Of a stretch of 64,000 bases of DNA, positions 20,720 through 31,175 are shown in pieces. The notes beneath the pieces are model-generated. The model was not told where the DNA came from. It saw only the letters and a list, made by a program, of their open reading frames with translations, and made no database searches. Source of the stretch: CBDBEU01 sp965204565 (GTDB lineage: Bacteria; Pseudomonadota; Alphaproteobacteria; Rhizobiales; TMED25); assembly GCA_965204565.1 (NCBI GenBank), contig CBDBEU010000003.1, forward strand, positions 372,001 through 436,000. Reading direction: 5' to 3'. Within the stretch, counting starts at the first letter, position 1. Each line of letters starts with the position of its first letter. The position numbers and the translations under genes are program-made.

Positions 20720-21448
20720 ATGCCCATGCGCCTCCTGATAACCAGACCTGCCGAAGATGCGCGCGAATTGGCAGACCGGCTCCAGGCCCTTGGTCACGAA
20801 ACGACGATTGAGCCGATGCTGACCATCGCCCCGGTGCCGTATTCCTTTCCCGACGCACCGATTGCCGCGATCGTGCTCACCAGCCGGCATGGCGCCAGAA
20901 TGATCGCTGGTGAATTCACCCGCCATCTCGCCAATGTCCCGGGTTACTGCGTCGGCAAGGCCACCGCTGAAGCCGCCCGCATCGCCGGTTTCAAACACGT
21001 CATGGACGGCGGCGGCAATGCCGCGGCTCTCACCGCCGCAGTATCCGGCGCGTTCGACAGCGATAACGGTGTGGTGCTGCATGCGCGCGGCCGCCACACA
21101 CGCGGCGATATCGCCGGAAAGCTTCGCCGCCAGGGTTTTGACGCGCGCGAAGTGATTGTCTATGAGGCCATCGCCACACCCGAGCTGTCACTCAGGGCAC
21201 GCAAGGCCATCACCTCACATGCGCTTGATGGTATCGTGTTCCTGTCGCCGCGCACCGCGCAGATTTTTGCAGTTCTGGTGAATAATGCCGGTCTCACCCC
21301 CGCACTTGCCGGGCTTGATGCCTATTGTCTGTCCGATGCCGTCGCCGCCCCGCTTGCAGGTCTCTCAATGAATGATGCCATCGCCGGCCAGCCCAGCCTT
21401 TCAGCGCTGCTTGACCTGCTCGAACACCGCCCTGCGGCAAGCCCCTGA
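20720..21448 (+). CDS. hemD: Uroporphyrinogen-III synthase
   Basis: This 242-residue HemD-family protein cyclises hydroxymethylbilane with inversion of ring D. It begins 'MRLLITRPAEDARELADRL', typical of the weakly conserved family, and contains the central 'LSPRTAQIFAVL' block. Placement immediately after hemC supports the call. The original hemD-Mic60 junction has been disturbed by a small IS1380 remnant. Confidence 0.92.
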   Translation: MPMRLLITRPAEDARELADRLQALGHETTIEPMLTIAPVPYSFPDAPIAAIVLTSRHGARMIAGEFTRHLANVPGYCVGKATAEAARIAGFKHVMDGGGNAAALTAAVSGAFDSDNGVVLHARGRHTRGDIAGKLRRQGFDAREVIVYEAIATPELSLRARKAITSHALDGIVFLSPRTAQIFAVLVNNAGLTPALAGLDAYCLSDAVAAPLAGLSMNDAIAGQPSLSALLDLLEHRPAASP

Positions 21449-21519
21449 TCGTGCCTGTTTATTGTACCCGCATTTCCCATATGGCTCCATTGATTGATGT
21501 GATTGATCGTTGGCTCTGT

Positions 21520-21797
21520 CATGAGAAAAAATGTCTTGAGCGCATTTTGGGGCGCGGCATATGGCGAACCCGGCGGGTGAACCGGTTGACGGGCATCTTC
21601 GGCTTGATTTCGACCGCCGCCTGAAGCTCGGGTTCCACGGTTGCGGAATCACCACCGACGCCGGATGGCCGGCCTGCCGCGAGCTTGATGACGCGCTCGG
21701 CTTGACGGACATGGCCGGCCATGAGCTTGTCGATCCGCGCACCGGCAAGAATGGCCATTGTATAGTGACCAAACCGAAGCTAAGTGTGACGGACTGA
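21520..21797 (+). mobile_element. IS1380-family transposase N-terminal remnant
   Basis: An open stretch from 21561 spells an IS1380 N-terminus ('LRLDFDRRLKLGFHG', 'TTDAGWPACRELDDALGLTDMA', 'DPRTGKN') and stops at 21797. It fills the gap between hemD and the Mic60 gene, where these genes are normally close. Only the first tenth of a transposase is left. Related IS1380 pieces lie at 40081-40430 and 62100-62575. Confidence 0.75.
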
Positions 21798-21828
21798 GCG
21801 GTACGCCACTGCGAAACGGGCCAGTGCA

Positions 21829-23232
21829 ATGCAGAGCGATGACCAGTCGGGTGGAGCCAAACGCCCTCGCGCCACCATTGAGGGCAGCGCTCGTGAAATT
21901 TCCAAGAATGGCGGGGAATCGCCCGGCAAAGAACAAGATGGTGATGCAGTGAGCGAGAACGGCGCGACCGCTGCTGCCAGCACCCGGCCGGGTCTGCGCG
22001 CGGTCATCGCCATTTCCGTCATGTCGGGTCTGTGTGCGGTGCTTGCGGTGTTTGCGATTCTTGCCCTCATGCGCTTTTCCAGCCAGCCCACCGCTGAGGC
22101 ATTGCGCCAGTTGGTCGGCGCCGAAGCTCCGGCACGCGATGTTGCGGCGCTTGGCCAGCAGACCGAGGCAATGCGCGCGCGGCTGGTAACTCTGGAACGT
22201 CTGGAGGAGCAACTCGCTGATCTGTCCCGCAGGTCCGATGCAATCGAGCAAGCCTCCGCCACGGCGGGTAAATCGGCAGCCGATGCCAACGCTGCAAATG
22301 CGGACCACGTTACGCGCATCGATCAGCTTGAAACCCGCTTCGGCACGCTCGACAGTGCCGCGCTTTCAGCCTCAAGCGCGGTTGAGGAAATGCGCCGCGA
22401 AATATCTGCCGCCGCCCAGACCGGCGCCAGTGCCGCTGCCGTGGCAAGCCGCCTCGCGCTCGCGCGCGAACGCATCGACGCGCTTGAAAGCACCTTGCGC
22501 GGAATGGAACAGAACCTCTCCTTGATCAGTGGCGAGGCCACAAATCTGGCAGGAGATATTGAGCGTGCCACCAGCGCTCAATCTGAACTGGCACGCCGGA
22601 TCGATGCCCTAGAAGGTGGCGCAGGCGCTGACGGTAATTCGATCAGTGCTCGGGTGGCGCGGTTTGAAAGTGACATGGCAAGCGTCAGCAATCGCTTTAA
22701 CACCCTTGCGCTGCCCGCATTGATCACCGCCCATGATGCGCTGCTCGCAAAGGCATCCAGAGGTGCTGCCTTTGAGCGCGAGCTTGCAGCCCTCGCTGCG
22801 CAGATCGGTGATGAACCCGCGCTTTTGTCCTTGCACCCCTTTGGCGCGCGGGCGGTTCCCACATTGGCAATGCTGGCAGAGCGCCTGGAATTCCTCAGCA
22901 ACGCCGATGCTTCCGAACAAGCCACCGAGCCTGCCCCCTCCCCCGAGCCTTCCCTTGTCGGGCGCATCATCGAGCGTGCAAACCGTGCGGTTCAGATACG
23001 GCGCATCGAGACGGGCGCCAATCAGGATGAGATCAGCCGCGCCCGCAATGCGTTGGATAAGGGCGACATCACTGCCGCGGCGGCGATAATTGCCGCGCTC
23101 GCACAAAACCCGGCCCGCGATGCATGGCTTGATGATGCCCGCGCACGTGTCGAGCTTGAGGCCGCGCTCAGCGCACTTGACGCAGTGGTGCAATCGCATC
23201 TCGCTGCTGCCAGCAGCAACGAGAACGGGTGA
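21829..23232 (+). CDS. Mic60/mitofilin-family inner-membrane protein
   Basis: This 467-residue protein has a charged cytoplasmic N-terminus, one membrane segment around residues 57-80, long coiled-coil stretches rich in Ala, Glu and Arg (about 90-300), and a C-terminal mitofilin-like domain. Alphaproteobacterial Mic60 shapes the inner membrane and sits between hemD and hemY, exactly as here. The ATG at 21829 lies 31 bp beyond the IS1380 remnant, so its ribosome site or promoter region may have been altered. Sequence of the family is poorly conserved; context carries much of the call. Confidence 0.82.
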   Translation: MQSDDQSGGAKRPRATIEGSAREISKNGGESPGKEQDGDAVSENGATAAASTRPGLRAVIAISVMSGLCAVLAVFAILALMRFSSQPTAEALRQLVGAEAPARDVAALGQQTEAMRARLVTLERLEEQLADLSRRSDAIEQASATAGKSAADANAANADHVTRIDQLETRFGTLDSAALSASSAVEEMRREISAAAQTGASAAAVASRLALARERIDALESTLRGMEQNLSLISGEATNLAGDIERATSAQSELARRIDALEGGAGADGNSISARVARFESDMASVSNRFNTLALPALITAHDALLAKASRGAAFERELAALAAQIGDEPALLSLHPFGARAVPTLAMLAERLEFLSNADASEQATEPAPSPEPSLVGRIIERANRAVQIRRIETGANQDEISRARNALDKGDITAAAAIIAALAQNPARDAWLDDARARVELEAALSALDAVVQSHLAAASSNENG

Positions 23233-23239
23233 CCGCCGC

Positions 23240-24844
23240 ATGCTGCACATGATTCTCGCATTCGGGCTGACCCTGTTCTTCGCGCTCGGCGCTGCATGGC
23301 TGGCCGACCAGCCGGGCAGCGTGACCATTGCCATTGGCAATCTTGAGATCACAACCGGCCTTTTGGTTATGGGGCTGGCGCTGTTCGTGTTCGCGGGTCT
23401 GGTGGTGTTTATCTGGCTCACCTATCACTGGATTGTCGGCGCGCCTGAAATGGTCGGATCGTTCTTCCGCAACCGCAGGCGCAGACACGGTTTCGAAGCG
23501 CTGTCGCGTGGCATGGTGGCGGCCGCTGCCGGTGATGCCGCCATCGCCACGCGTGAGGCGAAAGACGCATCACGCCAGCTCGGCGATTCATCGCTGGTAC
23601 TGTTGCTCAAGGTGCAAACCGCGCAGTTGCAGAACAACACCACCAAGACCAAACGAATTTTCCAGGAAATGCTGGAGCGCCCCGAAACCAGCGCGCTGGG
23701 TCTTCGCGGCCTGTTCACGCTCGCTCTTGAAGAAGGTGACAGGACCGCCGCCCGCGCGCTTGCCGAGCAGGCAGTGCAATTGGGTCCGCAAATCCCTTGG
23801 GCGTGGCAGGCGATGTTCGATTTGCAGGCAACAGCGGGTGACTGGCAGGCGGCCTTGAAGACGCTCGAGGCGCGGCGGCGGCACAAACTGATCGACCGCC
23901 CCGCCGCCAACCGGCTGGCAGCGGTATTGCGCACCGCCAAGGCGCTGGCGGCCGAGAGCGAGGATTCGACCACCGCTCTGGATGACGCACTGGAAGCCCA
24001 CCGGCTGGTGCCCGATTCCATTCCTGCCGCCGCCCTTTCCGCGCGGCTTCTTGCCGAAAAGGGTGAAGCGGGACGGGCGGCACGCATTGTCGAGCGCACC
24101 TGGCGCGCAAACCCGCACCCTGACCTTGCACTGATCTACGGCCATGTTCACCCCGGCGATTCCGCCAACCAGAGCCTGACCCGGGCAAAGAGCCTGGCCG
24201 CCCGCGCGCCTGAAAGCCTTGAAGGCCCCATCGCAATCGCCCGCGCCGCCCTTCAGGCCCGTGCGTTCGATGAGGCGCGCGCCGCGCTCGGGCCCCTGCT
24301 TGATGACGAACCAAGCCAGCGCATTTGCGTTCTCATGGCCGAAATCGAGAATGCCGAAAACGGCGATCTTGGCCGGGTGCGCGAATGGCTGACCCGCGCG
24401 GTCAGTGCGCCGCGCGATCCGGCTTGGACCGCCGACGGATTCGTGTCCAAGACCTGGCTGCCGATATCGCCGGTCACCGGCCGCATTGATGCCTTCGAAT
24501 GGCGGGTACCGGGCGAAGGACCGCCGCCGGAATTCAGCGGCGAGTTGCAGATACCCGGCGCGGATGCGCCTGAAGATGATGGCGACACGCCGGTGCTGGC
24601 GCTGAGGTCCCGTGGAGACTCAATGGCAGCCGACGAGACAGCCTCCGGCGAATCTGACGACCACGCGCCGGATAGCGAACAATCCGACACCGCCGGCGCT
24701 CTATCACAGGCCATCGTCACGCCCGCACCGATTGACGAGATCGTGCCCCGCGCCGCCGCGCGTGAAGATGGCGATGGAAATGGCACCGCACCGCTGGTGC
24801 CCCCAGCCGGACGACCCCGGCGTGCTACCCGACGGCGAGGTTGA
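23240..24844 (+). CDS. hemY: HemY-like tetratricopeptide membrane protein
   Basis: This 534-residue protein has two N-terminal membrane segments (about 4-22 and 40-66) followed by HemY_N and TPR-type helical repeats. It is associated by gene order with haem synthesis, but its exact function is unknown; it is not protoporphyrinogen oxidase. The start at 23240 lies 7 bp after the Mic60 stop and puts the first membrane segment at the N-terminus. The C-terminal ~100 residues are acidic, low complexity and probably disordered. Confidence 0.88.
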   Translation: MLHMILAFGLTLFFALGAAWLADQPGSVTIAIGNLEITTGLLVMGLALFVFAGLVVFIWLTYHWIVGAPEMVGSFFRNRRRRHGFEALSRGMVAAAAGDAAIATREAKDASRQLGDSSLVLLLKVQTAQLQNNTTKTKRIFQEMLERPETSALGLRGLFTLALEEGDRTAARALAEQAVQLGPQIPWAWQAMFDLQATAGDWQAALKTLEARRRHKLIDRPAANRLAAVLRTAKALAAESEDSTTALDDALEAHRLVPDSIPAAALSARLLAEKGEAGRAARIVERTWRANPHPDLALIYGHVHPGDSANQSLTRAKSLAARAPESLEGPIAIARAALQARAFDEARAALGPLLDDEPSQRICVLMAEIENAENGDLGRVREWLTRAVSAPRDPAWTADGFVSKTWLPISPVTGRIDAFEWRVPGEGPPPEFSGELQIPGADAPEDDGDTPVLALRSRGDSMAADETASGESDDHAPDSEQSDTAGALSQAIVTPAPIDEIVPRAAAREDGDGNGTAPLVPPAGRPRRATRRRG

Positions 24845-24988
24845 AGACGAGCCCGATCCGGTTCTGGCTGCCAACAACGATACTGCGGACAGGCTGCCTT
24901 GATGCCGGGTGGTTCGCCGGCAGCGCGCATTTAGATTGCCGTTTTGTGCTGAACTGGCTAGAACTGGCGCGCTGTGGTCGCACATCTG

Positions 24989-25064
<76 letters not shown>

Positions 25065-25089
25065 TTTATTTATTTCAAAAATCGATGAG

Positions 25090-25963
25090 TTGATCGAGCG
25101 CTAGAAGGCGTTTGACAGCCCCAATCGGGCCCCCCAGGCCCAGCTTTTGCCTAGGTTGTCGTGGACAAAGGGTATCCAGAGTTTGATCGATGCGATGGTG
25201 ACGAAGCCAGGGTAGGACTCTTTGGTTTTGTCGTAGCGGGTGGCGACCCTGCGCCAGTTCTTGAGTTTGTTGAACAACCGCTCGACGAGATTGCGCCATT
25301 TGTCTTTGGCCCGGTCGTGCGTGATGGGGTCAAGACGATTGCTCTTTGCAGGGATCACCGCTTCGACGCCTGCGGCGGCGATTTCCTGGCGGATAGCATC
25401 GGCATCATAGCCGCGATCTGCGAGGAACGCCTCAATGCGGTCGGTCATCATGCGGAACAGCGGTGCAAAGCCCTGCACATCGTGCGCTTGCCGGGTGTCA
25501 GCACAAAGCCGGGCGGGAGGCCTCCGGCATCGCACCTCGCGTGGAGCCTGGTCGTAAAGCCGCCGCGCGACCGGCCAGGCCCCTCTGTTTGCTGAGCCCC
25601 CTTTTTATGCCGACGGCACAATGATGTGCCCGGACCACCGTGCTATCGATCATGTCGGCGGCGGCATCGCGTCCCGCCGGTTCGGCCAGCGTCTCGAGCA
25701 TCGCATCGAACACGCCGGTCGTGACCCATCTTCGGTAGCGTCGGAAAATGCTGTTCCACTTGCCATAGTCATCCGGCAGAGGCCGCCACTGCGCTTCGGT
25801 TCGCGCGATCCACATCATGCCTTCGAAATACAGGCGGTTGTCCTGTGCAGGACGGCACCCGCGACCGCGCTCCAATGTGAATCTCATGTGGCGCCAACAG
25901 CGGCCCGATCAACGCCCATTCCTCATCCGTTACAACAATCCTCTTGCCCAAGGCCGCCTCCAA
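25090..25963 (-). mobile_element. IS5-family transposase, frameshifted
   Basis: On the minus strand the transposase starts near 25952 ('VVTDEEWALIGPLLAP'), continues in a second frame ('KWNSIFRRYRRWVTTGVFDAMLE', 'MIDSTVVRAHH') and ends in a third ('LADRGYDADAIRQEI', 'WRRVATRYDKTKESYPGFV'). All three catalytic regions are present, but two frame changes are needed, more than the single programmed frameshift known in some IS. It is probably inactive. This is a different IS5 subtype from the protease-bearing element. Confidence 0.85.
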
Positions 25964-26017
25964 AAGGCAGCCTTGAATCGAAATGTGAATCTCGCGTCAA
26001 GCTTGGTCCACGACAAC

Positions 26018-27544
26018 CTAATCCTCATTCTCCGCGGCAGCTTCGCGCCGTGCAAGACGCACATTGGACACGAAGCTGTAGACCGCTGCGGCAAAGGCCA
26101 GCACCAGAATGCCCGCCGTAATCGGGCGGGAGACAATCACCATCAAATCACCGCCTGTAATCGTCAGGGCCCGGTTGAGATTGCTTTCGATAATGGGCCC
26201 CATGATGAAGGCCAGTACCACCGGCACGGCCGGTATGTTGATCTTCTCAAACAGATAGGCGATCGCCGCCAAAATCAGCACCATGACGATATGGGTGGTG
26301 TAATTGGCATAGGCATAGGCGCCGGCAATGATGAGCAGCAGCACAAAGGGACCGAGCAGGCGCGGCGGTACGCGCGAGACGAGACTGAATGTGCTGGTGC
26401 CCAAAAGACCGACAATCAGCAAGAACACATTGATGAGCAGCAGACCGATAAACACCGTCATGACAAAGTCGGTCTGATGCTGGAACAGCATTGGCCCGGG
26501 CACCACCCCCTTTGAGATGAGAACACCAAGCAGGATCGCGGCGCCGCCCGATCCCGGGATGCCGAGCGAAAGGGAGGGAACCAGCGTGCCGGCGACAACG
26601 GCGTTGTTGGCCACCTCGGGCGCTGCGATGCCTTCGGGAATACCGGTGCCGAATTTCTCGGGCCGCTTCGACCAGCGCTTTTCCTCGCTATAGGCCAGCA
26701 TCGCGCCGACCGAACCACCGGCGCCCGGGATGATGCCGGCGAGTGTGCCCATCAAGCTGCCGCGCACCCAGGTTGGAAGCAGCAGTTTTACGTCGTGCCT
26801 GGTGATGCGATTCCGTTCACGTTGCTCGGACGGATTGATCATCTCCTTTTCGGCGGGAGCCCGTCGCTGGTCGACCAGCAGGCGGAAGGCTTCGGGTCCG
26901 GCAAGGAAAGCAATGATAACCACGACCAGGGGGATCCCATCCATCAGGTAGCCCTGATCGAAGGTGAATCTGAGGCCGCCAAAGCCGGACGAACCAATGG
27001 TGGCCAACAACAGCCCGATACCGGCGCCGAAGAATCCTCTGGCGGCGTCCTTGCCGAAAAAGCCGCCGACAATGGCAAGGCCAAAGACTCCCACCGCGAA
27101 CAGTTCGCCCGGTCCGAAAGCCAAGGCGACATTGCCAAGCGAAGTTCCGGCGATAATGAAAATGATGGTGCTGGTGGTGCCGCCGATAACACCCGAATAG
27201 AGCGAAATTCTGAGCGCACGGCGGGCAAGGCCCTGCCGCGCCATGGTATAGCCGTCGAGCACCGTAACCGCCGAAGCGCCGGTGCCGGGCGTGCGGATCA
27301 GAATGGCGGGTATCGAACTTCCGTATTCGACCGCCGAATAGACCGCAATCAGGAACAGGATCGCCTGGTCGACCGACATGGCGAAGGTGACCGGAAACAG
27401 CAGCGCCAAGGCCTGCGAACTGCCAAACCCCGGTAGCGCGCCAAGAACAATGCCGATGGCAACACCGGCGAGCATGGTCAGAATAATCGTGGCCGAATTG
27501 AGCGTCGTCAGCGCCGCTGCCATGTCCGTGAGGTAGGATTCCAT
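26018..27544 (-). CDS. tctA: Tripartite tricarboxylate transporter, large permease TctA
   Basis: This 508-residue inner-membrane protein has about twelve hydrophobic segments and the TctA blocks 'GALPGFGSSQALALLFP' and 'AGIIPGAGGSVGAMLAY', an internal duplication typical of the family. With TctB and the periplasmic TctC it forms a proton/sodium-driven, binding-protein-dependent carboxylate importer. The genes are ordered C-B-A in the direction of transcription. The substrate cannot be read from the sequence. Confidence 0.94.
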   Translation of the reverse strand: MESYLTDMAAALTTLNSATIILTMLAGVAIGIVLGALPGFGSSQALALLFPVTFAMSVDQAILFLIAVYSAVEYGSSIPAILIRTPGTGASAVTVLDGYTMARQGLARRALRISLYSGVIGGTTSTIIFIIAGTSLGNVALAFGPGELFAVGVFGLAIVGGFFGKDAARGFFGAGIGLLLATIGSSGFGGLRFTFDQGYLMDGIPLVVVIIAFLAGPEAFRLLVDQRRAPAEKEMINPSEQRERNRITRHDVKLLLPTWVRGSLMGTLAGIIPGAGGSVGAMLAYSEEKRWSKRPEKFGTGIPEGIAAPEVANNAVVAGTLVPSLSLGIPGSGGAAILLGVLISKGVVPGPMLFQHQTDFVMTVFIGLLLINVFLLIVGLLGTSTFSLVSRVPPRLLGPFVLLLIIAGAYAYANYTTHIVMVLILAAIAYLFEKINIPAVPVVLAFIMGPIIESNLNRALTITGGDLMVIVSRPITAGILVLAFAAAVYSFVSNVRLARREAAAENED

Positions 27545-27555
27545 CGCGCGCGCCG

Positions 27556-28122
27556 TCAGTAGTGGATGTAACGCGGCAGCATCAAAAGCGGCAGCGGAAT
27601 GCGCAAGATCAGCCCGAATCCCACATAGGTCACCAGCGTGGTGGCCAGCGAAAGCGTGAAGGCAAAGCCGAGTGATCGCATTGGCCGGTCACTGTCGGCA
27701 GCCATACGAGGGGCCAGAAGCGCCAGCATGAGAACAAAGGTCGCGATCTCGAACCCGATCGGCTCGAGCAGCAAGCCATAGGCGGTGATGAGCGCACACA
27801 CGCTTGCAAACTCAAGCCAGTGCAACGAGAAACTGGGCGCTTCGCCGGCCGCGATCTGGGCGCCGCGCGGCGTCAACCTCGCCTTGATCAGGATGGCCGC
27901 GCCGCAAACAAGCGTGAAAATGAGGACGAGACGCGGAAAGAACGAATCCCCCGGATAACCCGGCAGAATGGGCGGCATCATGTTGGTGGTCTCGTAGAGC
28001 ATGAACGCCAGCCATCCCAGAGCCAGCAGCGTCGCCACTACCACGGACTGCTTCATCGGAAGCGTCAGCTCAAAACGCGAGCCCGCGCTGCCTTCGGTCT
28101 GATCCGGCACAAAAACCCCCAT
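27556..28122 (-). CDS. tctB: Tripartite tricarboxylate transporter, small subunit TctB
   Basis: This 188-residue four-segment membrane protein of the TctB family lies 11 bp upstream of tctA. The start at 28122 is chosen for its strong GGGGGAG ribosome site; a longer in-frame reading to 28242 would run almost into tctC. TctB proteins are poorly conserved, so position between tctC and tctA supports the name. Confidence 0.88.
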   Translation of the reverse strand: MGVFVPDQTEGSAGSRFELTLPMKQSVVVATLLALGWLAFMLYETTNMMPPILPGYPGDSFFPRLVLIFTLVCGAAILIKARLTPRGAQIAAGEAPSFSLHWLEFASVCALITAYGLLLEPIGFEIATFVLMLALLAPRMAADSDRPMRSLGFAFTLSLATTLVTYVGFGLILRIPLPLLMLPRYIHY

Positions 28123-28247
28123 CTCCCCCGGCTTCACTATAACATCGCCCGTCAGGCAGATGCGCGAAACTGGGCCGCCGCAATGGTCATCTGAGTAGAT
28201 AAAGGCGGACGAGTTGCCCCCGTCCGCCAAATTTTGATGCACCAGGA

Positions 28248-29288
28248 TCAGCTACCCGGTTCGATCATTTTGTTGTCGATCATGAATTGTTTAACGACCG
28301 CCTGGTATTTCGCCATATCGTCATTGATGTAGTCGCGATCGTCGCGAATATCGAGATCGATATGGGTTCCCGCAGCGAGATACTCCTTGAAGTAGTCACG
28401 CTCATACATGTTGTGCAGAGCCAGGATCAGCTTGTCCATGATCGGCTCGGGCGTGCCCTTCTTGACCGCAAGGCCTTGCCAATGATGCGGGATCGTATAG
28501 TCAAGTCCGACTTCACGAACCGAGCGCACGTCTTTCCAGTCCGGATCGTCAAGTCGCTCTTCGATCTTCATAACGAGCGGAATAGCGGTGCCGGCCTGCA
28601 AATGCGGGCGCCAGGTGCGCGGGCTCGCCTGACCGATATCAAGATGGCCGCCCATCACGTCCTTCACCGTGTCGCCGTCGCCCTGATAGGGAACGTAGTT
28701 CACGCAGTCGCCAATGCCGGCGGCCTTCAGGAATGCGATCTGATGGCGATGATGGGTCGATCCGATCTTGTTCGAGCCCATGGATATTTTTCCGCAGTTT
28801 TCCTTGGCGACGCGGATCATATCCTCATAGGTCTTGATACCCCATTTGTTGTCCTTGGCAACGCCAACGCCATAGGTGTGGTTTTCCACCTGGGCGATGA
28901 ACTGGAAATGGTCCTGATAGTTCTTGGTGTAGTGCGGCAGATGGAAGTAGCCATAAAAGCTGGCGCTGACATGCATTATGGTGTGGCCATCTGCCGGCTT
29001 GCTGTCGACATAGACCACCGGCTCATGCTGCGAGCCGCCCTTCTTGAACTGCACCTCGACCGGCACACCAAGTTCGTCGGAAAAGCCGCGCGCCAGATTC
29101 TGGCACCATGCCGCGACACTTGAACCTGGTGATGTGGTGCATACGAAATCGATCGGCCCGGACGGGAAATCGGTCGCCTTGGCAGCGCTTGCCTTGATGG
29201 CATCCATGTCCATGTACTGGGCCTGAGCCGGCGAGACGGCAACCGCCGCCAGTACCAGTGCGCCCAGCAATCCTGTCATTATGCGCAT
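28248..29288 (-). CDS. tctC: TctC/Bug-family periplasmic solute-binding protein
   Basis: This 346-residue protein starts with a Sec signal peptide cleaved near 'SPAQAQ'. The fold region 'GPIDFVCTTSPGSSVAAWCQNLARGF' and the tail 'MEKLILALHNMYE'-like block fit the Bug/TctC family that captures carboxylates for TctAB. The start at 29288 follows a GGAGGAATT ribosome site; an earlier in-frame start would add an implausible leader. First gene of the tct operon. Confidence 0.9.
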   Translation of the reverse strand: MRIMTGLLGALVLAAVAVSPAQAQYMDMDAIKASAAKATDFPSGPIDFVCTTSPGSSVAAWCQNLARGFSDELGVPVEVQFKKGGSQHEPVVYVDSKPADGHTIMHVSASFYGYFHLPHYTKNYQDHFQFIAQVENHTYGVGVAKDNKWGIKTYEDMIRVAKENCGKISMGSNKIGSTHHRHQIAFLKAAGIGDCVNYVPYQGDGDTVKDVMGGHLDIGQASPRTWRPHLQAGTAIPLVMKIEERLDDPDWKDVRSVREVGLDYTIPHHWQGLAVKKGTPEPIMDKLILALHNMYERDYFKEYLAAGTHIDLDIRDDRDYINDDMAKYQAVVKQFMIDNKMIEPGS

Positions 29289-29599
29289 TGAATTCCTCCC
29301 TGTGTTTTCGCTTATCAATTTTTCCTGGCGAGAGACCCGGTTATATTGAGGCGCTAGAAATTGAAGTCTGGCTGTCCATCTCGTCGAAAGTCCCGCCAGC
29401 CAGGCCGCTTGGGTCATGTCCTGCCGGAGACAATTTCTCCAGCCATCTCACGCAAGCTCTTATTGAGCGCTGAACATGAGAAAACGTTTGATCGAATTGC
29501 CGTTCCTGCCACCACGATTAACTCGAAGATTCATAATTTATAGCACCTTTGCCCCACAGAGTCGATTGGCGCTGGAAGCAAACTCCCCGCCAGCCAGCC
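29289..29599. other. Intergenic region upstream of tctC
   Basis: No gene or RNA is recognisable in this 311-bp stretch between the M20 peptidase gene and tctC, both on the minus strand. It probably contains the tct promoter. No clear operator was seen. Confidence 0.45.
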
Positions 29600-30814
29600 C
29601 TAGCCACGCGGCTTGCTGCACACTTGCCGTGCGGCGGTGGCGAACATGGCCGCAGCATCGATCAGACTCTGAACCGGCACCCGCTCATTTGGCAGATGCG
29701 CCTCGGAGATGAACCCGCCCGGACCGAAAAAGATTCCGGGTATGTCATTTTGCAGGAACAGGCGCAGCGCTCCGGGGGATTCAATTCCGGGCAGGAACTC
29801 GGCCGGCGTTCCGCGCACCGCCGGCACCACATCCTGCATCAGCTTGATGACCGGCTCGCCTTCTTCTACATTGGTGACTTCGCGCGCACCGCTCGGGATG
29901 ATGCCAAGCGTGGCATCGAATTCGGGATCATCGGCTTTCAGCTCCGCCAATATACCATTCAGGGTTTCCATCACGTTGGCCGATGTCTGATCTGGAATCA
30001 TCCGCACATCGAAAGTGGCGCTGCAGCGCCCGCCGACCACATTGACCGCCGAGCCGCCCTTGATGGTGGAAAAGGCAAGCGTGGTGGGTCCCAAGAACGG
30101 GTCGGGCGCGATGTCGAGGCGCTCAACGCGAAATGCATCGACGATCTTGGCCATCTTTTCGATCGCATTGATGCCCTTGTCGGGAACGCTGACATGGACC
30201 GAGCGGCCACGGACCTTGACCTCGAAGAACACCCTGCCCTTGAACGAGCGGATGATGTTGTTGCTGGTCGACTCAGTATAAAGGATCATGTCGCCGCCCA
30301 TGTCCTTCAAGATGCCCTTGTCGGACATCGTCTGCGCACCATACTGGTCGCCATGCTCGCCATCTGAAAGCAGAATCCAAGTGAGCTTGCCGGGCAGCTT
30401 GATTTTGTTGTCGTGAAGCGCCTTGAATGCGCCCAGCGTCGAGGCGAGCGCGCCCTTCATGTCGGCCGCACCGCGCCCCCAGATCTCACCGCCGCGTATG
30501 TCGCCGCTGAACGGGCCGACTTCCCAGGCCTCGACCTCGTCGGGATCGACCGGCACGGTGTCCATATGCCCGCCAATGACGAAATGGCCGCCATCTCCTT
30601 CCTCGCCGGTCTCGATGATGAAGTTCGGCAGGCCGTCCTTGAATTCGTGGGTCGTGATGCGATCGACCCCGAATGATTTGAGTTCAGCCAGAATCTTCTC
30701 GGCAATGTCGGTGCAGTCTCCCGGCGGATTTTCCGCCGGAATGCGGATCAGTTCCTGGGCCGTACGAACCACATAGTCCTGATCGACGTCCACCGGTGTA
30801 ATGCTGGAACTCAT
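29600..30814 (-). CDS. M20-family metallopeptidase (ArgE/DapE-like)
   Basis: This 404-residue zinc hydrolase of the acetylornithine deacetylase/succinyl-diaminopimelate desuccinylase family has the metal ligands in 'GGHMDTVP', 'WGRGAADMKGA', an acidic pair in 'LLSDGEHGDQ' and the late His in 'EAHLPNE'. The dimerisation domain lies about residues 195-310. It probably cleaves an N-acyl amino acid or dipeptide. Its position upstream of tctCBA suggests that the transported compound may be its substrate or product, which is inference. Confidence 0.88.
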   Translation of the reverse strand: MSSSITPVDVDQDYVVRTAQELIRIPAENPPGDCTDIAEKILAELKSFGVDRITTHEFKDGLPNFIIETGEEGDGGHFVIGGHMDTVPVDPDEVEAWEVGPFSGDIRGGEIWGRGAADMKGALASTLGAFKALHDNKIKLPGKLTWILLSDGEHGDQYGAQTMSDKGILKDMGGDMILYTESTSNNIIRSFKGRVFFEVKVRGRSVHVSVPDKGINAIEKMAKIVDAFRVERLDIAPDPFLGPTTLAFSTIKGGSAVNVVGGRCSATFDVRMIPDQTSANVMETLNGILAELKADDPEFDATLGIIPSGAREVTNVEEGEPVIKLMQDVVPAVRGTPAEFLPGIESPGALRLFLQNDIPGIFFGPGGFISEAHLPNERVPVQSLIDAAAMFATAARQVCSKPRG

Positions 30815-31175
30815 GAAATTTGCTCTCGCCTGTCTGCGTTGTTGAGTGCCTCAAGGACACCGGATGCGCACACGTGGATATCAGGGCTGAGATGGCAGGG
30901 CAATCCTGTCAGCTACAAGCGCGTATACCAAATGAGAGCGATCCGCATCGGGCTAAAAACCTGACGCAGGAGGCCGACCGGCAAAGCTGGCTGGATGTCC
31001 CGATCACAAAAGGCCACGACAATGCCTGTGTGGATGTTGTTGCCGGCCGGCATCCGAAAAGCCGGGTGAATCATGTGTCCGTGAATACACACTGGCCACC
31101 TGATTTGCTTTTCCATGCCTCCGATTTCCGCCCCGGCCATCGAAGGCCGACGCCTGTGTATCCGCTAAGTTTCTA
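30815..31175. other. Intergenic region before IS copy 2
   Basis: A 361-bp stretch lies between the M20 start and the left end of IS copy 2. Open frames here show no recognisable protein features, and no RNA gene was seen. It may hold the promoter of the M20 gene. Confidence 0.45.

Noticed and set aside
23240..24844. HemY as protoporphyrinogen oxidase
   Set aside because: The protein has two membrane segments and TPR-like repeats and no FAD motif, so it is the HemY_N/TPR protein and not the oxidase that shares the name.
25090..25963. IS5 copy as functional through programmed frameshifting
   Set aside because: Two separate frame changes are needed, whereas programmed frameshifting would give one at a slippery site.
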